DNA of 15,112 nucleotides from CAYZXL01 sp964482435 (GTDB lineage: Bacteria; Auribacterota; JABMQX01): NCBI GenBank assembly GCA_964482435.1, contig CAYZXL010000086.1, forward strand, positions 1-15,112, given 5' to 3'. The translations under genes were made by a program, and so were the position numbers. Shown in pieces: positions 7,734-15,112 of the stretch. Within the stretch, counting starts at the first letter, position 1, and the number at the start of each line of letters is the position of its first letter. Under the pieces are notes generated by a model. The model was not told where the DNA came from. It saw only the letters and a program-made list of their open reading frames with translations, and made no database searches.

Positions 7734-8009
7734 CCTTTTTTTCCCGACGAGCGCATCCCATCAGCCACGGGCGGGAGAGTCCCCACGCAAACGGGGCATC
7801 CGAATGGTCCCGGCCCAAGTAGCGAACCCCAGTCTTTCATGAACTTCGTTCACCCGGGGACCATGAAAATCCTGCTGTCAACCCTGTTTTTTCTCGCCAG
7901 GGCGCTAAAACGCCAGGGACTCATGGGGCCCGCTCCTTCGCGTCCTTCCCGGCTTTGCGAGAAAGAGTCCCCTCCAAACGGTGACCGCGTAGCGCTTATT
8001 CTCACGGCA
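7734..8009. other. Gene-free stretch with short inverted repeats
   Basis: No credible gene. It contains small inverted repeats, for example TGAAC-TTC-GTTCA (7840-7852) and CCCTG/CAGGG arms around a T-run (about 7883-7904), and lies directly upstream of the transposase remnant. It may hold the missing, degraded 5' part of that element; I see no clear insertion-sequence end. Confidence 0.35.
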
Positions 8010-8215
8010 GAGGACAGAAGGAATCTCGCCTACGAGGAGAACCTCGACGGGAAGTTCCTGCTTTTGTGCCGGACCAAAAGCTACTGGCTTTCCACGTCTG
8101 AGGTGGTTGAGACCTACAAGGACCTCTGGGAGATCGAGTGGGCGTTTCGAGACCTCAAGAGCTTCATCGAGGTTCGCCCCATTCGCCATTACAAGGATAA
8201 CCGCGTCCGGAGTCC
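8010..8215 (+). pseudogene. Remnant of an IS1634-type (IS4 superfamily) transposase
   Basis: About 65 residues read as the C-terminal catalytic part of a DDE transposase: ENLDGKFLLL, then LSTSEVVETYKDLW and IEWAFRDLKSFIEVRPI, then RHYKDNRV. The spacing Y-x2-LW-x-IE-x2-F-x2-LK is the Y...E...K signature of the IS4 superfamily, with the presumed catalytic Glu in WEIEWAF; the following 'RPI.H' matches the IS1634 group. After RHYKDNRV the expected RGH-type continuation is lost and the frame carries on as Pro/Arg/Ser-rich noise. The N-terminal two thirds, with the first two Asp, are absent from all nearby frames. An open frame covers 7839-8390, but only this part resembles a protein. It is a dead element marking past transposition beside the defence genes. 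Confidence 0.72.
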
Positions 8216-8726
8216 ACGCAGGCCTCTCTCAACCCCGTTGCCCCAGGCCTCCCGAACTCTCACAATGTGCTCTTTTCCCGGATGTCAGGCGAATCCGCAT
8301 GGCAAACAACAACCGCCCGATTCGCTCGCTTCACGCCCTTTTTCTCGGGTGCAGTTGCTTCATTCGCGAGGAGTTGGTGTTGGCGTGTGACCGTGGATAC
8401 AGGGGTAGGGAAAGAAAATGGCGGGCCTTACTTCCGGAGTTCCGAACCGGGTTACTGCGTATCCAGGAGTCCTTGGATGCCTTCCATATAGCGGCATAGG
8501 AGACCGCAGACGCGTACGAATTCCCTGTAATGGAATTTGTCCGGGTCGTCGGCCCTTGCCGGTTCCTTCGAACGGAGGTTACGACAACATAGGCGCTTAA
8601 GCGATGTTGCCGGTCTGACCGTATTATCTCGACGGCGCGGCCGACTGAGAAGGCCAAAACCCATCTGAGGATGTACTTCCGCGAGAGACCGGCCGCCTCA
8701 ATGACGGTAGCGTGGCGGAACTCCCC
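8216..8726. other. Degraded DNA downstream of the defence operon
   Basis: 511 bases with no intact gene that I can defend. Fragments with protein-like character occur: plus-strand VLACDRGYRGRERKW near 8376-8422, which recalls a transposase DDE segment, and minus-strand ATVIEAAGLSRKYILRWV near 8654-8710, which recalls a helix-turn-helix. An imperfect hairpin is at 8585-8609. The stretch probably represents decayed mobile-element DNA. Confidence 0.4.
8585..8609. repeat. Imperfect inverted repeat with palindromic centre
   Basis: CAACAT (8585-8590) pairs with ATGTTG (8604-8609), and the centre CGCTTAAGCG (8594-8603) is itself a perfect palindrome; a 3-nt AGG bulge separates them. It is 118 nt past the stop of the last defence gene but has no U-run, so it is not a clear terminator. 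Confidence 0.4.
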
Positions 8727-10223
8727 TCATGGCATCACGATGCTCGAACCTCCGAAGTGATGGTGAGTCACAAATGTCTGATACGGCTGGTAATCGTAGG
8801 CTCGGAGGTAACCAGACAGGCGACAGACCCAACAGAAGACGCAACGGTTCTTCGCAGCGAATTCGTCGATAAGTTGCCTCCGAACAAGCAGATACTGGCC
8901 CGTCGAGGGAGGGACATCGGTTGTCATTTTCTCTCCGAGCCCATCAGTCCAGTCGCTCCACTTGCCAACAATCTGCTCACCATCACGCACAAACAATCCG
9001 TCCTGCGAGCACTTGAAACTGAATGAGTTTGATGCAAGGAAGGGTGCTGGTAGCCAGATGCCCCTGAATGCTCGCCAAAACTGCCACCGTGGTGTAGTCC
9101 AGAGTGCCGCCCGGCAAGCAGCCGGCGCCACGCTCCAGTCGCCGAAACGCTGCACCATAGACTCCAGCGAGGTTGCCTTCATTCGCCCCTGCAAACGAAG
9201 CGAGCAAGGCTTATGTTCCACAATCACCTTCGACAGATTCCACTCTGTTAGCTCGTCAAAGTCAGGACGAGAAGGTCCTTCGCACCGCTGGAACAAGCCG
9301 AATATCTGTAGGTCGTAGATGGCTGAGCCCTCATGAATCCGGCCGCTGGCTTCACTTACGACCCATTCGTTTTCTTGCCCGGGTTGCTTCTGCCACAGGT
9401 CCGCGACCTGTCTCCAGATTTCAGCCGGAGCGGTGTCGATCTGAGACTCAGGCTCACCAAGTCTTGGCCACCATTCGGGCTTTGAAACCGGACTCACCCG
9501 CCACAATCCAAGATCCAGCGGGCACGTTGCCATAGTTAGAAAGCGGGCATCATTCTCAGAGAGACCTCCCACCATGACAGCCCAAGCAAGAGATCGCAGG
9601 TAGGCAGAGCGATAAACCTCGCTAAGCTCGACGTCAAGTGCAGCGTGGTACTCAGGATCGCGTGTTACCCAGAAGTGTAAGGGCTCCACCGAGGGTTCTT
9701 TCCCGATTCTCTCAAGAATCTTGTGCCATTCAAATGCCCACTGCCAGGTAAAAGGAATTTTTGAGTTTGCCTCGATCTTTTCCGCCATGTTGGCATATTG
9801 TCTGGGCAGAACGTTCCGCGAGTGTTTTTCAAAGAAGGGTTCCGGTTTGAAGCCACTTGGGGCGCTGCCTGAATTCAGGGTCGCCCAATCGAGAGCAGGG
9901 ACACCACTTCCTAATAGCTCACGCATGAGCATTGAGGACAGGAGGGACGGCCTCGAGACGCCGGATGAGAGTTCTTCGATAGGAGGGGCCGCAAAACTGC
10001 TGCTTTCGATCTTTGCGCGCAGGAACACAAGCAGGCCAATGGCTGCGACGCTTTCCAGAACCTGGGCTTTCATCCAGCGGATCACGCTCTTCCGGACGAC
10101 CTCTGCCCATTCGTGGTCGACCAGCAGGTTAGCGATCGCTACACAAGCGCGTTCTCTGGCCATTCCCGATGGCCATGTTAGCCTTGAAAGGAGGAATGAC
10201 AACTCTTGTTCTGGTCCGCTCAT
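8727..10223 (-). CDS. Tryptophan-rich STAND-associated protein of unknown function
   Basis: 498 residues; no family recognised with certainty. The start is set at the ATG at 10223, whose ATGA overlaps the TGA of the STAND gene, a classic translational-coupling arrangement; an in-frame GTG at 10238 would add five residues. About two dozen tryptophans (nearly 5%) are spread over the whole chain, for example FTWQWAFEWHK, PEWWPRL and TPRWQFWRAFRGIW. The N-terminal third (to about 120) is helical with one hydrophobic stretch (VAAIGLLVFL), too weak for a sure membrane segment. The C-terminal part, with YLLVRRQLIDEFAAKN, then CVFCWVCRLSGYLRAYDY and THHHFGG, looks like a mixed alpha/beta domain. No Walker, nuclease or protease motif is visible. 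Its tight coupling to the nuclease-STAND gene argues for a partner role (target recognition, regulation or immunity), which is inference. Confidence 0.82.
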   Translation of the reverse strand: MSGPEQELSFLLSRLTWPSGMARERACVAIANLLVDHEWAEVVRKSVIRWMKAQVLESVAAIGLLVFLRAKIESSSFAAPPIEELSSGVSRPSLLSSMLMRELLGSGVPALDWATLNSGSAPSGFKPEPFFEKHSRNVLPRQYANMAEKIEANSKIPFTWQWAFEWHKILERIGKEPSVEPLHFWVTRDPEYHAALDVELSEVYRSAYLRSLAWAVMVGGLSENDARFLTMATCPLDLGLWRVSPVSKPEWWPRLGEPESQIDTAPAEIWRQVADLWQKQPGQENEWVVSEASGRIHEGSAIYDLQIFGLFQRCEGPSRPDFDELTEWNLSKVIVEHKPCSLRLQGRMKATSLESMVQRFGDWSVAPAACRAALWTTPRWQFWRAFRGIWLPAPFLASNSFSFKCSQDGLFVRDGEQIVGKWSDWTDGLGEKMTTDVPPSTGQYLLVRRQLIDEFAAKNRCVFCWVCRLSGYLRAYDYQPYQTFVTHHHFGGSSIVMP

Positions 10224-13200
10224 GATTTTGCAGCCCACCCCGGCGCTGGCAATTTAACGGCTGAAACAAGTTCCAGCGTCGTGGCGATTAGTCGTTGCGA
10301 TGCTTTCTCGGCGATCTGAACGTGTCCGATGAAAAAGCAATACTGAATTAACCTGACGAAGCGGGCGTGGGCCGTCAATCCTCGCCAGGGCTCGCCATGG
10401 CGAGACTTTATTGTATCCTCGATGAAGATGAGCCACTGATCGGGGTAATGTTTCCTGACCATCTCCCACCGTCGGATACCCTCTTTCTTGTCGGTAAAGT
10501 AACGATCCCATCCATAACGGTCGGTCTGGGCCTTAACCAGCCAGGGGTATGCTCGCTGTTTCCCATAGAAGGGCAAGGCGAAATCGAACAGTGCGTCATA
10601 ATTGCCTAACCAAGCGCCTCTTCGCTCCTGCTCTTCAATGGCAGCAAAAGCTTCTTCGCCTCGAGCAGCAGCCGTCCAGTAATCGAGCCAGTCCTTGATG
10701 CATCTTTCTCGGTAGTAAAGATAGTCTGTTTTGGCAGCCTCCAAAAACTCCACCAAACGGTCCGGAGGGAAATCCGCCGGGCAGACTGTCGGGCCTTCGT
10801 GGGCGATGCGTGGATATGATGTCTCATCTTGACGTTTCTTAGCCACCGCTCTCTCTACGGAGGCTCGTCCAAGGAAAGCCGTTAGCGAAGACAGGCAGAC
10901 TTGTGCTCCTTTATCCCCTTGCTGCGCCCGGTCAACCAAAATGGCGAGGCTTTCGTCGTCCAGGCCCGTGGTGGCCAAGGCCTGGTTGACCGGTGAAGAG
11001 AGGCTCGCCGTTCTAAGGAACGTGTGGAATACGCCCAGAGCATCGTAGTGCTCTTCTTCATCGCACAACCATTGATAATAGGGAGGAAGCAGATCTGGAC
11101 CCACCTCTGCAAGCGTTTCCGCAAGTGCCTGAGGCAAATGCCTCGTCTCGTCGCCATCTGTGAAGTCGTTCACACGAGCGATTGCGGGCGCCAGCTGCAG
11201 CAGCCATTCTCTCGCCTCAGACAGACCCGCCCTGTGGCACTCCTCCACGACTTCGAAGGCCCCGAACAGAAGCATGTCCTTGTGGTCTCCATGTGAGATC
11301 AAGTTTGTGGCTGCCTGACGCACGTAATCCCTCGCCTCCAGCTTGAGGCCGTGTAATGCTGCAAGTGAAGCGAGCTTGCCGAAACTCAGAGCACGGTCCG
11401 AGAACATCCAGATCGAGGAATCCAACTCCAGCGACTGACGCTTCAAGAGCGTTCCCGCTGCCTCAGGTGTAAGAAGCTTCTGTTGGCGACTTGCGTAGAC
11501 TTCCATCCACTCCCACGGGTTGCAGTAGCCTGAGGTGAAGGCAACCTCCAAATCATTCTCTGTAATAGCAACCGCTGCCTCTACGGCCTTGGCTAAGACC
11601 ATGATGTCTAAGCCCATGTGGATTGCCGCTTTTTGTGCGGTGATTGCGTAATCGACCACTTCTCGGTCTTCTGGCCACCTCGGCTTTTCGAACGTCCGGA
11701 CCTGCTCATAAAACCAGGAAAATGAGAAAGGCGATTTTGAGGAAAGCAGCCGCGCCAGTTCGGATGCAATCGCGTTTAATCTGTGAAGAAAAGCCCGTGG
11801 CCAGTCATAATCGCCGATTTCCTGCAACCACCTCTCGTTATCCTCCCCACGCTGCCACAAGTGGTTCGCACAAAAGCAGAAGAACAGAGTACGGAAGAGG
11901 TCCTGAACTTCCTGACGGTAAAGGAAATGCTCGTGTTCCTTTAGCGACAGAAGCCTCGCGGACGGAAACAGAATCTCAGCAGGAGAAAAGTTTGGAACGT
12001 TACGCACTGCCGCGTAGATGGCTGCAAAAGGATCTGAACGATTCTCCTCAGCACGCACTTCATGGTCTAAGTCGAGGCCTTCCCCAAGGGCAAGCAGAAC
12101 GGCATGCCGGCAAACAGCGGATCGCTCCGCGGGTTCCATTTCCACCCTTAGCATTTCACGGAGAACCTCAACGTCGCGTGCACGCCTCAACGCTTCGCTG
12201 TAGACGTCCAGCGTATCGCAAGAATGCCGGTGGTCTCTGCTTCTGAGGGCAAATTCCAAAATCCTTTTCGGGGGAATCCTGTCGGGGATCAAGACTGCAA
12301 CTCTCAGAATCGGACCGACGTCCGAGCGCCAGCTGTCGCTACCCTGTCCTTTGGGCCTTACGCTCACCCCTTTGAGCCGCTCCTCTAATTCGTCGAAGCA
12401 CTTGGCGACAACGTGGTGATTGCCCCGGCTCGCTTCGTCTTCGGCAAGCAAGACCAGTTCAGCCTGAGTCAGGCTTTGGATGTCTGCGTAAAGTCTTGGC
12501 CGCAGGCTCGGATCCTCCTCAACGCAAAGTTGAGCGTAGAGCAATGTGTCGAATACATCGGACCTATATTCATAGACATCGGCCAAATAGTCGCGCAGGA
12601 GGCCTACCTCAATGAATCGTGCGAGATCCTCCCTGTGCAACGCAAGCCACGCGCTCCGGGCGAGAATCTCGCAGGCTTCGCCCTGCGGGAACCGGTTCAT
12701 CAAACCCTGTATCGCCCATTCGCGGCTGGGACCCTCAATGAGCGGTTTGTCGTTCCCGAGATCAGCTTCCAGCAACCATTCATTAGCCCACTTCCAGTAG
12801 GCAGGTGCGCTGGTACGTAACCACTCGAGTACAAGCCGCTTCATCTTTTGCGAGTACAAGGTGTAATCTGACTGGTTGGCGATGAAAACAAGAAGACTGC
12901 TGTGGAAAGGGCGCAACCCCAAGGCGTCTTGTCTCAAAAGATGTTTGACATTTCTTAAAGCATCATTGATTTGAGGGAGACGGATTCCTCCAGAATCAAG
13001 ACATCCACTAATTCCTGTGAGAGGCCATGGGAAACGGCACGCCGCAAGTAAGTGCAGAATCTCACGCCCCTCTTCAGATAAGCTCCGCCAGAGTTCTTCG
13101 TAGTACTGCGTGATGTCTTCATGAGGACAGCCTGGCAAACGTCTGATATTGTCTTGCGTGACTTGCAGCTCCTGTTCCTTAAGCGCCTTCAGGGTGTACC

Positions 13201-14668
13201 GCAGATGCAGCGGGTGACCTTGGCTCTTCTCGTGCAGGACATTGGCGAGCCTGTTCAAAACGAAGTCATGACCATGTTGGTCTTCCGGCAGGTCGAGCTC
13301 ATTTTCATGATGCTGCAGCCATTGCTTGACGGCGTTCCCGTCTAATGACGGCAACTCTCTCCACGTTTTTCGGGGAGCCGCTCGAACGAGACGCTCAGGC
13401 AGATGAGTGTCGTCCAAGGGCTGCACCCCGACCACTACGACAACCCCATCAGGTGCCGGTAGAAGATGTTCCAGGAGCTTATTCAGATTATCAACCGATG
13501 CCTCCTCCCGCAGGACGTGGTCCAGCCCATCAAGGATAATGACCAGGTTCTTTCCCTGTTGGGCAAAGTGACTACCACAGGCACTAACCCAATCACCAAG
13601 GTCGTTGGGATTGGGGTTCCTGTCCGCCCTCTTACCTAACGCCTCGAGGTAGCGCTCCAGAATGTCGCTCATCAGCGACTCGGCAACGCGAGCATCGTCG
13701 AAGCGTCCGATGGTTCTGTCGGAAACTGACAGAAAATAGTGGTGTCTAATCACCGGCATCTTCTGCTCTGGGAATTGCTCGAAAAGGTAACTGAGATACG
13801 TGCTTTTCCCAACGCCCGGACTTGCTGTTAGGACAATACAGCCTTTCTTCATATTGCGGAGGTCCCCGACAAAGGCTTCGTGGAATTCTTGCGACGGAAG
13901 AACATAATCATCGGGAATCTCAAAATCTTCGGGCAAGCGTTGAAGCCGGTGCCAGAGGGCGGCAACTCTCAAGGTAGAAAGGGTAATTCTTCCATCCGGG
14001 GGCGGTTGGTCTGGATGGCGAACCCAAAATCGGAGTTCGTCTTTCAGACTCGACCAGCCCTGATCTTCCAATCCCAAGTTGTAGAATCGTCTGCGTACAG
14101 ACTGCTCAAGGTCTTCTATGCCCGGCCGATCGAAGAAAAACTGGAAGTCGCGAAAGAAGGTGCGAGCCGCTTCTTCTCCGCCGAGCTGTTGAAGAATTGT
14201 GTCTCGGACTACTGCGTCGCTGATCTTATCGAAATCAACACGCCCATCCGCTGACAGCGAAACCCGTATTTCTTCCGCTGCAATGCAATTGGTTACCAGC
14301 GACGCTTCATGAATTGCCCCGTGCCCGCGCAATCCTTCCAACGAGTATGCCCACTTCTGCAAGAGTGATGGGAGCTTCTTCCCGGTTTTTCCTTCTCTCT
14401 CCGTAAGTAGCTCACGCCACGTCCAAGCGCCCGCCTCCGATTCTGGATCCGTTGAGAACTTGACCTGCTTAGCGACAAGCTTCCCGTCGCTTCTCAAAGC
14501 AACAATGTCATCCAAATAACCGGTATCGTCTGCCTCAACCCGTACCCACTGATACCTCGTGGGATGCTCAAGCATTTCTACGAGAAGCTCAAGAGCGACG
14601 ATGTCCTGATAGTCGTCTCCTGCCCGACGGGCACCAGTCCTGGTATATCTGCGCTTCACTTGGTGCAT
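10220..14668 (-). CDS. Avs-like STAND NTPase with N-terminal Cap4/DUF4297-type nuclease domain
   Basis: 1482 residues from the ATG at 14668. Residues about 10-75 form a PD-(D/E)xK fold: GDDYQDIVALELL (17-29), Glu45, YLDDIVAL (51-58) with Asp53/Asp54, and the QVK triad (68-70), the pattern of Cap4/DUF4297 dsDNA nucleases. The NTPase core follows: Walker A ASPGVGKST (282-290), Walker B LVIILDGLD (375-383) with Asp380 and Asp383, GHP (484-486) as the STAND GxP motif, a winged-helix region (about 520-560) and RPFHSSLLVFI (586-596), common after NACHT modules. From about 600 to 1482 the chain is almost all helix, TPR-like, and probably the ligand sensor. In known Avs proteins such a C-terminus binds a phage protein and triggers oligomerisation and DNA cleavage. 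GAGGT abuts the ATG; a GTG three codons later (14659) has better spacing. Frame openness continues to 15058 but that stretch is not protein-like. Confidence 0.9.
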   Translation of the reverse strand: MHQVKRRYTRTGARRAGDDYQDIVALELLVEMLEHPTRYQWVRVEADDTGYLDDIVALRSDGKLVAKQVKFSTDPESEAGAWTWRELLTEREGKTGKKLPSLLQKWAYSLEGLRGHGAIHEASLVTNCIAAEEIRVSLSADGRVDFDKISDAVVRDTILQQLGGEEAARTFFRDFQFFFDRPGIEDLEQSVRRRFYNLGLEDQGWSSLKDELRFWVRHPDQPPPDGRITLSTLRVAALWHRLQRLPEDFEIPDDYVLPSQEFHEAFVGDLRNMKKGCIVLTASPGVGKSTYLSYLFEQFPEQKMPVIRHHYFLSVSDRTIGRFDDARVAESLMSDILERYLEALGKRADRNPNPNDLGDWVSACGSHFAQQGKNLVIILDGLDHVLREEASVDNLNKLLEHLLPAPDGVVVVVGVQPLDDTHLPERLVRAAPRKTWRELPSLDGNAVKQWLQHHENELDLPEDQHGHDFVLNRLANVLHEKSQGHPLHLRYTLKALKEQELQVTQDNIRRLPGCPHEDITQYYEELWRSLSEEGREILHLLAACRFPWPLTGISGCLDSGGIRLPQINDALRNVKHLLRQDALGLRPFHSSLLVFIANQSDYTLYSQKMKRLVLEWLRTSAPAYWKWANEWLLEADLGNDKPLIEGPSREWAIQGLMNRFPQGEACEILARSAWLALHREDLARFIEVGLLRDYLADVYEYRSDVFDTLLYAQLCVEEDPSLRPRLYADIQSLTQAELVLLAEDEASRGNHHVVAKCFDELEERLKGVSVRPKGQGSDSWRSDVGPILRVAVLIPDRIPPKRILEFALRSRDHRHSCDTLDVYSEALRRARDVEVLREMLRVEMEPAERSAVCRHAVLLALGEGLDLDHEVRAEENRSDPFAAIYAAVRNVPNFSPAEILFPSARLLSLKEHEHFLYRQEVQDLFRTLFFCFCANHLWQRGEDNERWLQEIGDYDWPRAFLHRLNAIASELARLLSSKSPFSFSWFYEQVRTFEKPRWPEDREVVDYAITAQKAAIHMGLDIMVLAKAVEAAVAITENDLEVAFTSGYCNPWEWMEVYASRQQKLLTPEAAGTLLKRQSLELDSSIWMFSDRALSFGKLASLAALHGLKLEARDYVRQAATNLISHGDHKDMLLFGAFEVVEECHRAGLSEAREWLLQLAPAIARVNDFTDGDETRHLPQALAETLAEVGPDLLPPYYQWLCDEEEHYDALGVFHTFLRTASLSSPVNQALATTGLDDESLAILVDRAQQGDKGAQVCLSSLTAFLGRASVERAVAKKRQDETSYPRIAHEGPTVCPADFPPDRLVEFLEAAKTDYLYYRERCIKDWLDYWTAAARGEEAFAAIEEQERRGAWLGNYDALFDFALPFYGKQRAYPWLVKAQTDRYGWDRYFTDKKEGIRRWEMVRKHYPDQWLIFIEDTIKSRHGEPWRGLTAHARFVRLIQYCFFIGHVQIAEKASQRLIATTLELVSAVKLPAPGWAAKS

Positions 14669-14826
14669 ACCTCGTCTTGGTGATTTCCGTTGCAGCCAGG
14701 GGCCGATTCTTTTCGATGGCGGCCGTCGCGGGAAAACGGAGATCCACCTCAACCAGCCACAACTCAGAGAAGAGGACAATCCCGAACCCGCTGCGTCATT
14801 GCGGACAACAGCCCGTCTTGTCATTG

Positions 14827-14850
14827 AAAAAAGCCCCTCTGGGAGCCCTT
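14827..14850 (-). terminator. Rho-independent terminator of the right-edge gene
   Basis: On the minus strand GGCTCC pairs with GGGGCT, with two wobbles, over a 4-nt loop (CAGA), and the stem is followed by TTTTTT. It begins 92 bp past the stop at 14943 and precedes the STAND gene, so the upstream gene and the defence operon are probably separate transcription units. Confidence 0.55.
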
Positions 14851-14862
14851 CGCGCCCCCGAG

Positions 14863-14879
14863 GCGGCGTCGAACGCCGC
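14863..14879. repeat. Perfect 7-bp GC hairpin
   Basis: GCGGCGT pairs with ACGCCGC across a CGA triloop. It lies between the right-edge gene's stop and the terminator and may protect the 3' end of its transcript. Confidence 0.45.
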
Positions 14880-14942
14880 GCCTGAACCTCGCCGGGGAAG
14901 TGCAGAGGATCCGGCACCGCGTTCCAGGGGCTTGTTTGGCTT

Positions 14943-15112
14943 TCATTTCTGTCCGCCCGCAGCATAGGCGTCCGCAACGACTTGTGCGAGGATGTCCTTG
15001 TGCTTCTCGATGTCGCCGGGCTGGAGGCGAATGCGGTAGTAGCCCCATCGGCTGTCATAGTCCATTATGTCCAGCCCGGCTGACTCCAGCCGTTCTTGTG
15101 TCTCTTGGGTGT
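14943..15112 (-). CDS. C-terminal end of an unknown gene, cut by the right window edge
   Basis: The minus-strand frame open from the right edge to TGA at 14943 gives 55 residues with good protein character: ERLESAGLDIMDYDSRWGYY (residues 6-25), then RIRLQPGDIEKHKDILAQ and VVADAYAAGGQK. It ends before the terminator-like structure at 14827-14850, which supports it as a real 3' end. The pattern suggests a beta-strand (YYRIRL) and a final amphipathic helix. I do not recognise the family. It is 274 bp upstream of the STAND gene on the same strand and may belong to the same accessory region. Confidence 0.6.
   Translation of the reverse strand, partial: TQETQERLESAGLDIMDYDSRWGYYRIRLQPGDIEKHKDILAQVVADAYAAGGQK

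Noticed and set aside
7839..8390. An intact 183-residue plus-strand gene
   Set aside because: Only about 65 central residues are transposase-like; the flanking parts are low-complexity, so a remnant is the better call.
14669..15058. In-frame extension of the STAND gene to a start at 15058
   Set aside because: The added 130 residues are Arg/Ser/Pro-rich without domain character, run through the terminator and overlap the right-edge gene; the family-like N-terminus begins at 14668 or 14659.

Overview
The window looks like a chromosomal segment of a G+C-rich bacterium, probably an uncultivated lineage. The protein types are bacterial throughout, and there is a bacterial-type RNase P RNA. Three candidate sigma-70-type promoters share a near-perfect -35 box. 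A K+-dependent membrane pyrophosphatase with a Na+-PPase-like glutamate suggests an organism that saves ATP by using PPi energy, often anaerobic. I cannot name a phylum with confidence.

Left part (1-3734), metabolic and housekeeping genes in mixed orientation: an AMP-forming acyl-CoA synthetase on the minus strand, cut by the left edge (453 codons present); a small exported protein of unknown function behind it on the same strand; then, divergently on the plus strand, a YycJ/WalJ-type metallo-beta-lactamase-fold hydrolase; and a one-domain cupin on the minus strand.

Middle (3799-7733), a minus-strand run: a zinc-ribbon/coiled-coil protein, then rnpB with its own promoter just after that gene's stop, then a 308-base leader region with two adjacent hairpins, then hppA. 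The cupin gene follows hppA.

Right part (about 7740-15112), accessory DNA: a remnant of an IS1634-type (IS4 superfamily) transposase in a stretch of degraded DNA, then a two-gene minus-strand operon that looks like an anti-phage defence system. The first gene encodes a 1482-residue STAND protein: an N-terminal Cap4/DUF4297-like PD-(D/E)xK nuclease, a central NACHT-type NTPase and about 850 residues of helical, presumably sensing, C-terminus. It overlaps by ATGA with a gene for a tryptophan-rich 498-residue protein of unknown function. Upstream, behind a probable terminator, is the C-terminal end of another unknown gene that leaves the window at the right edge. The nuclease-STAND plus partner pair is the most interesting item: an Avs-like architecture with an uncharacterised second component.
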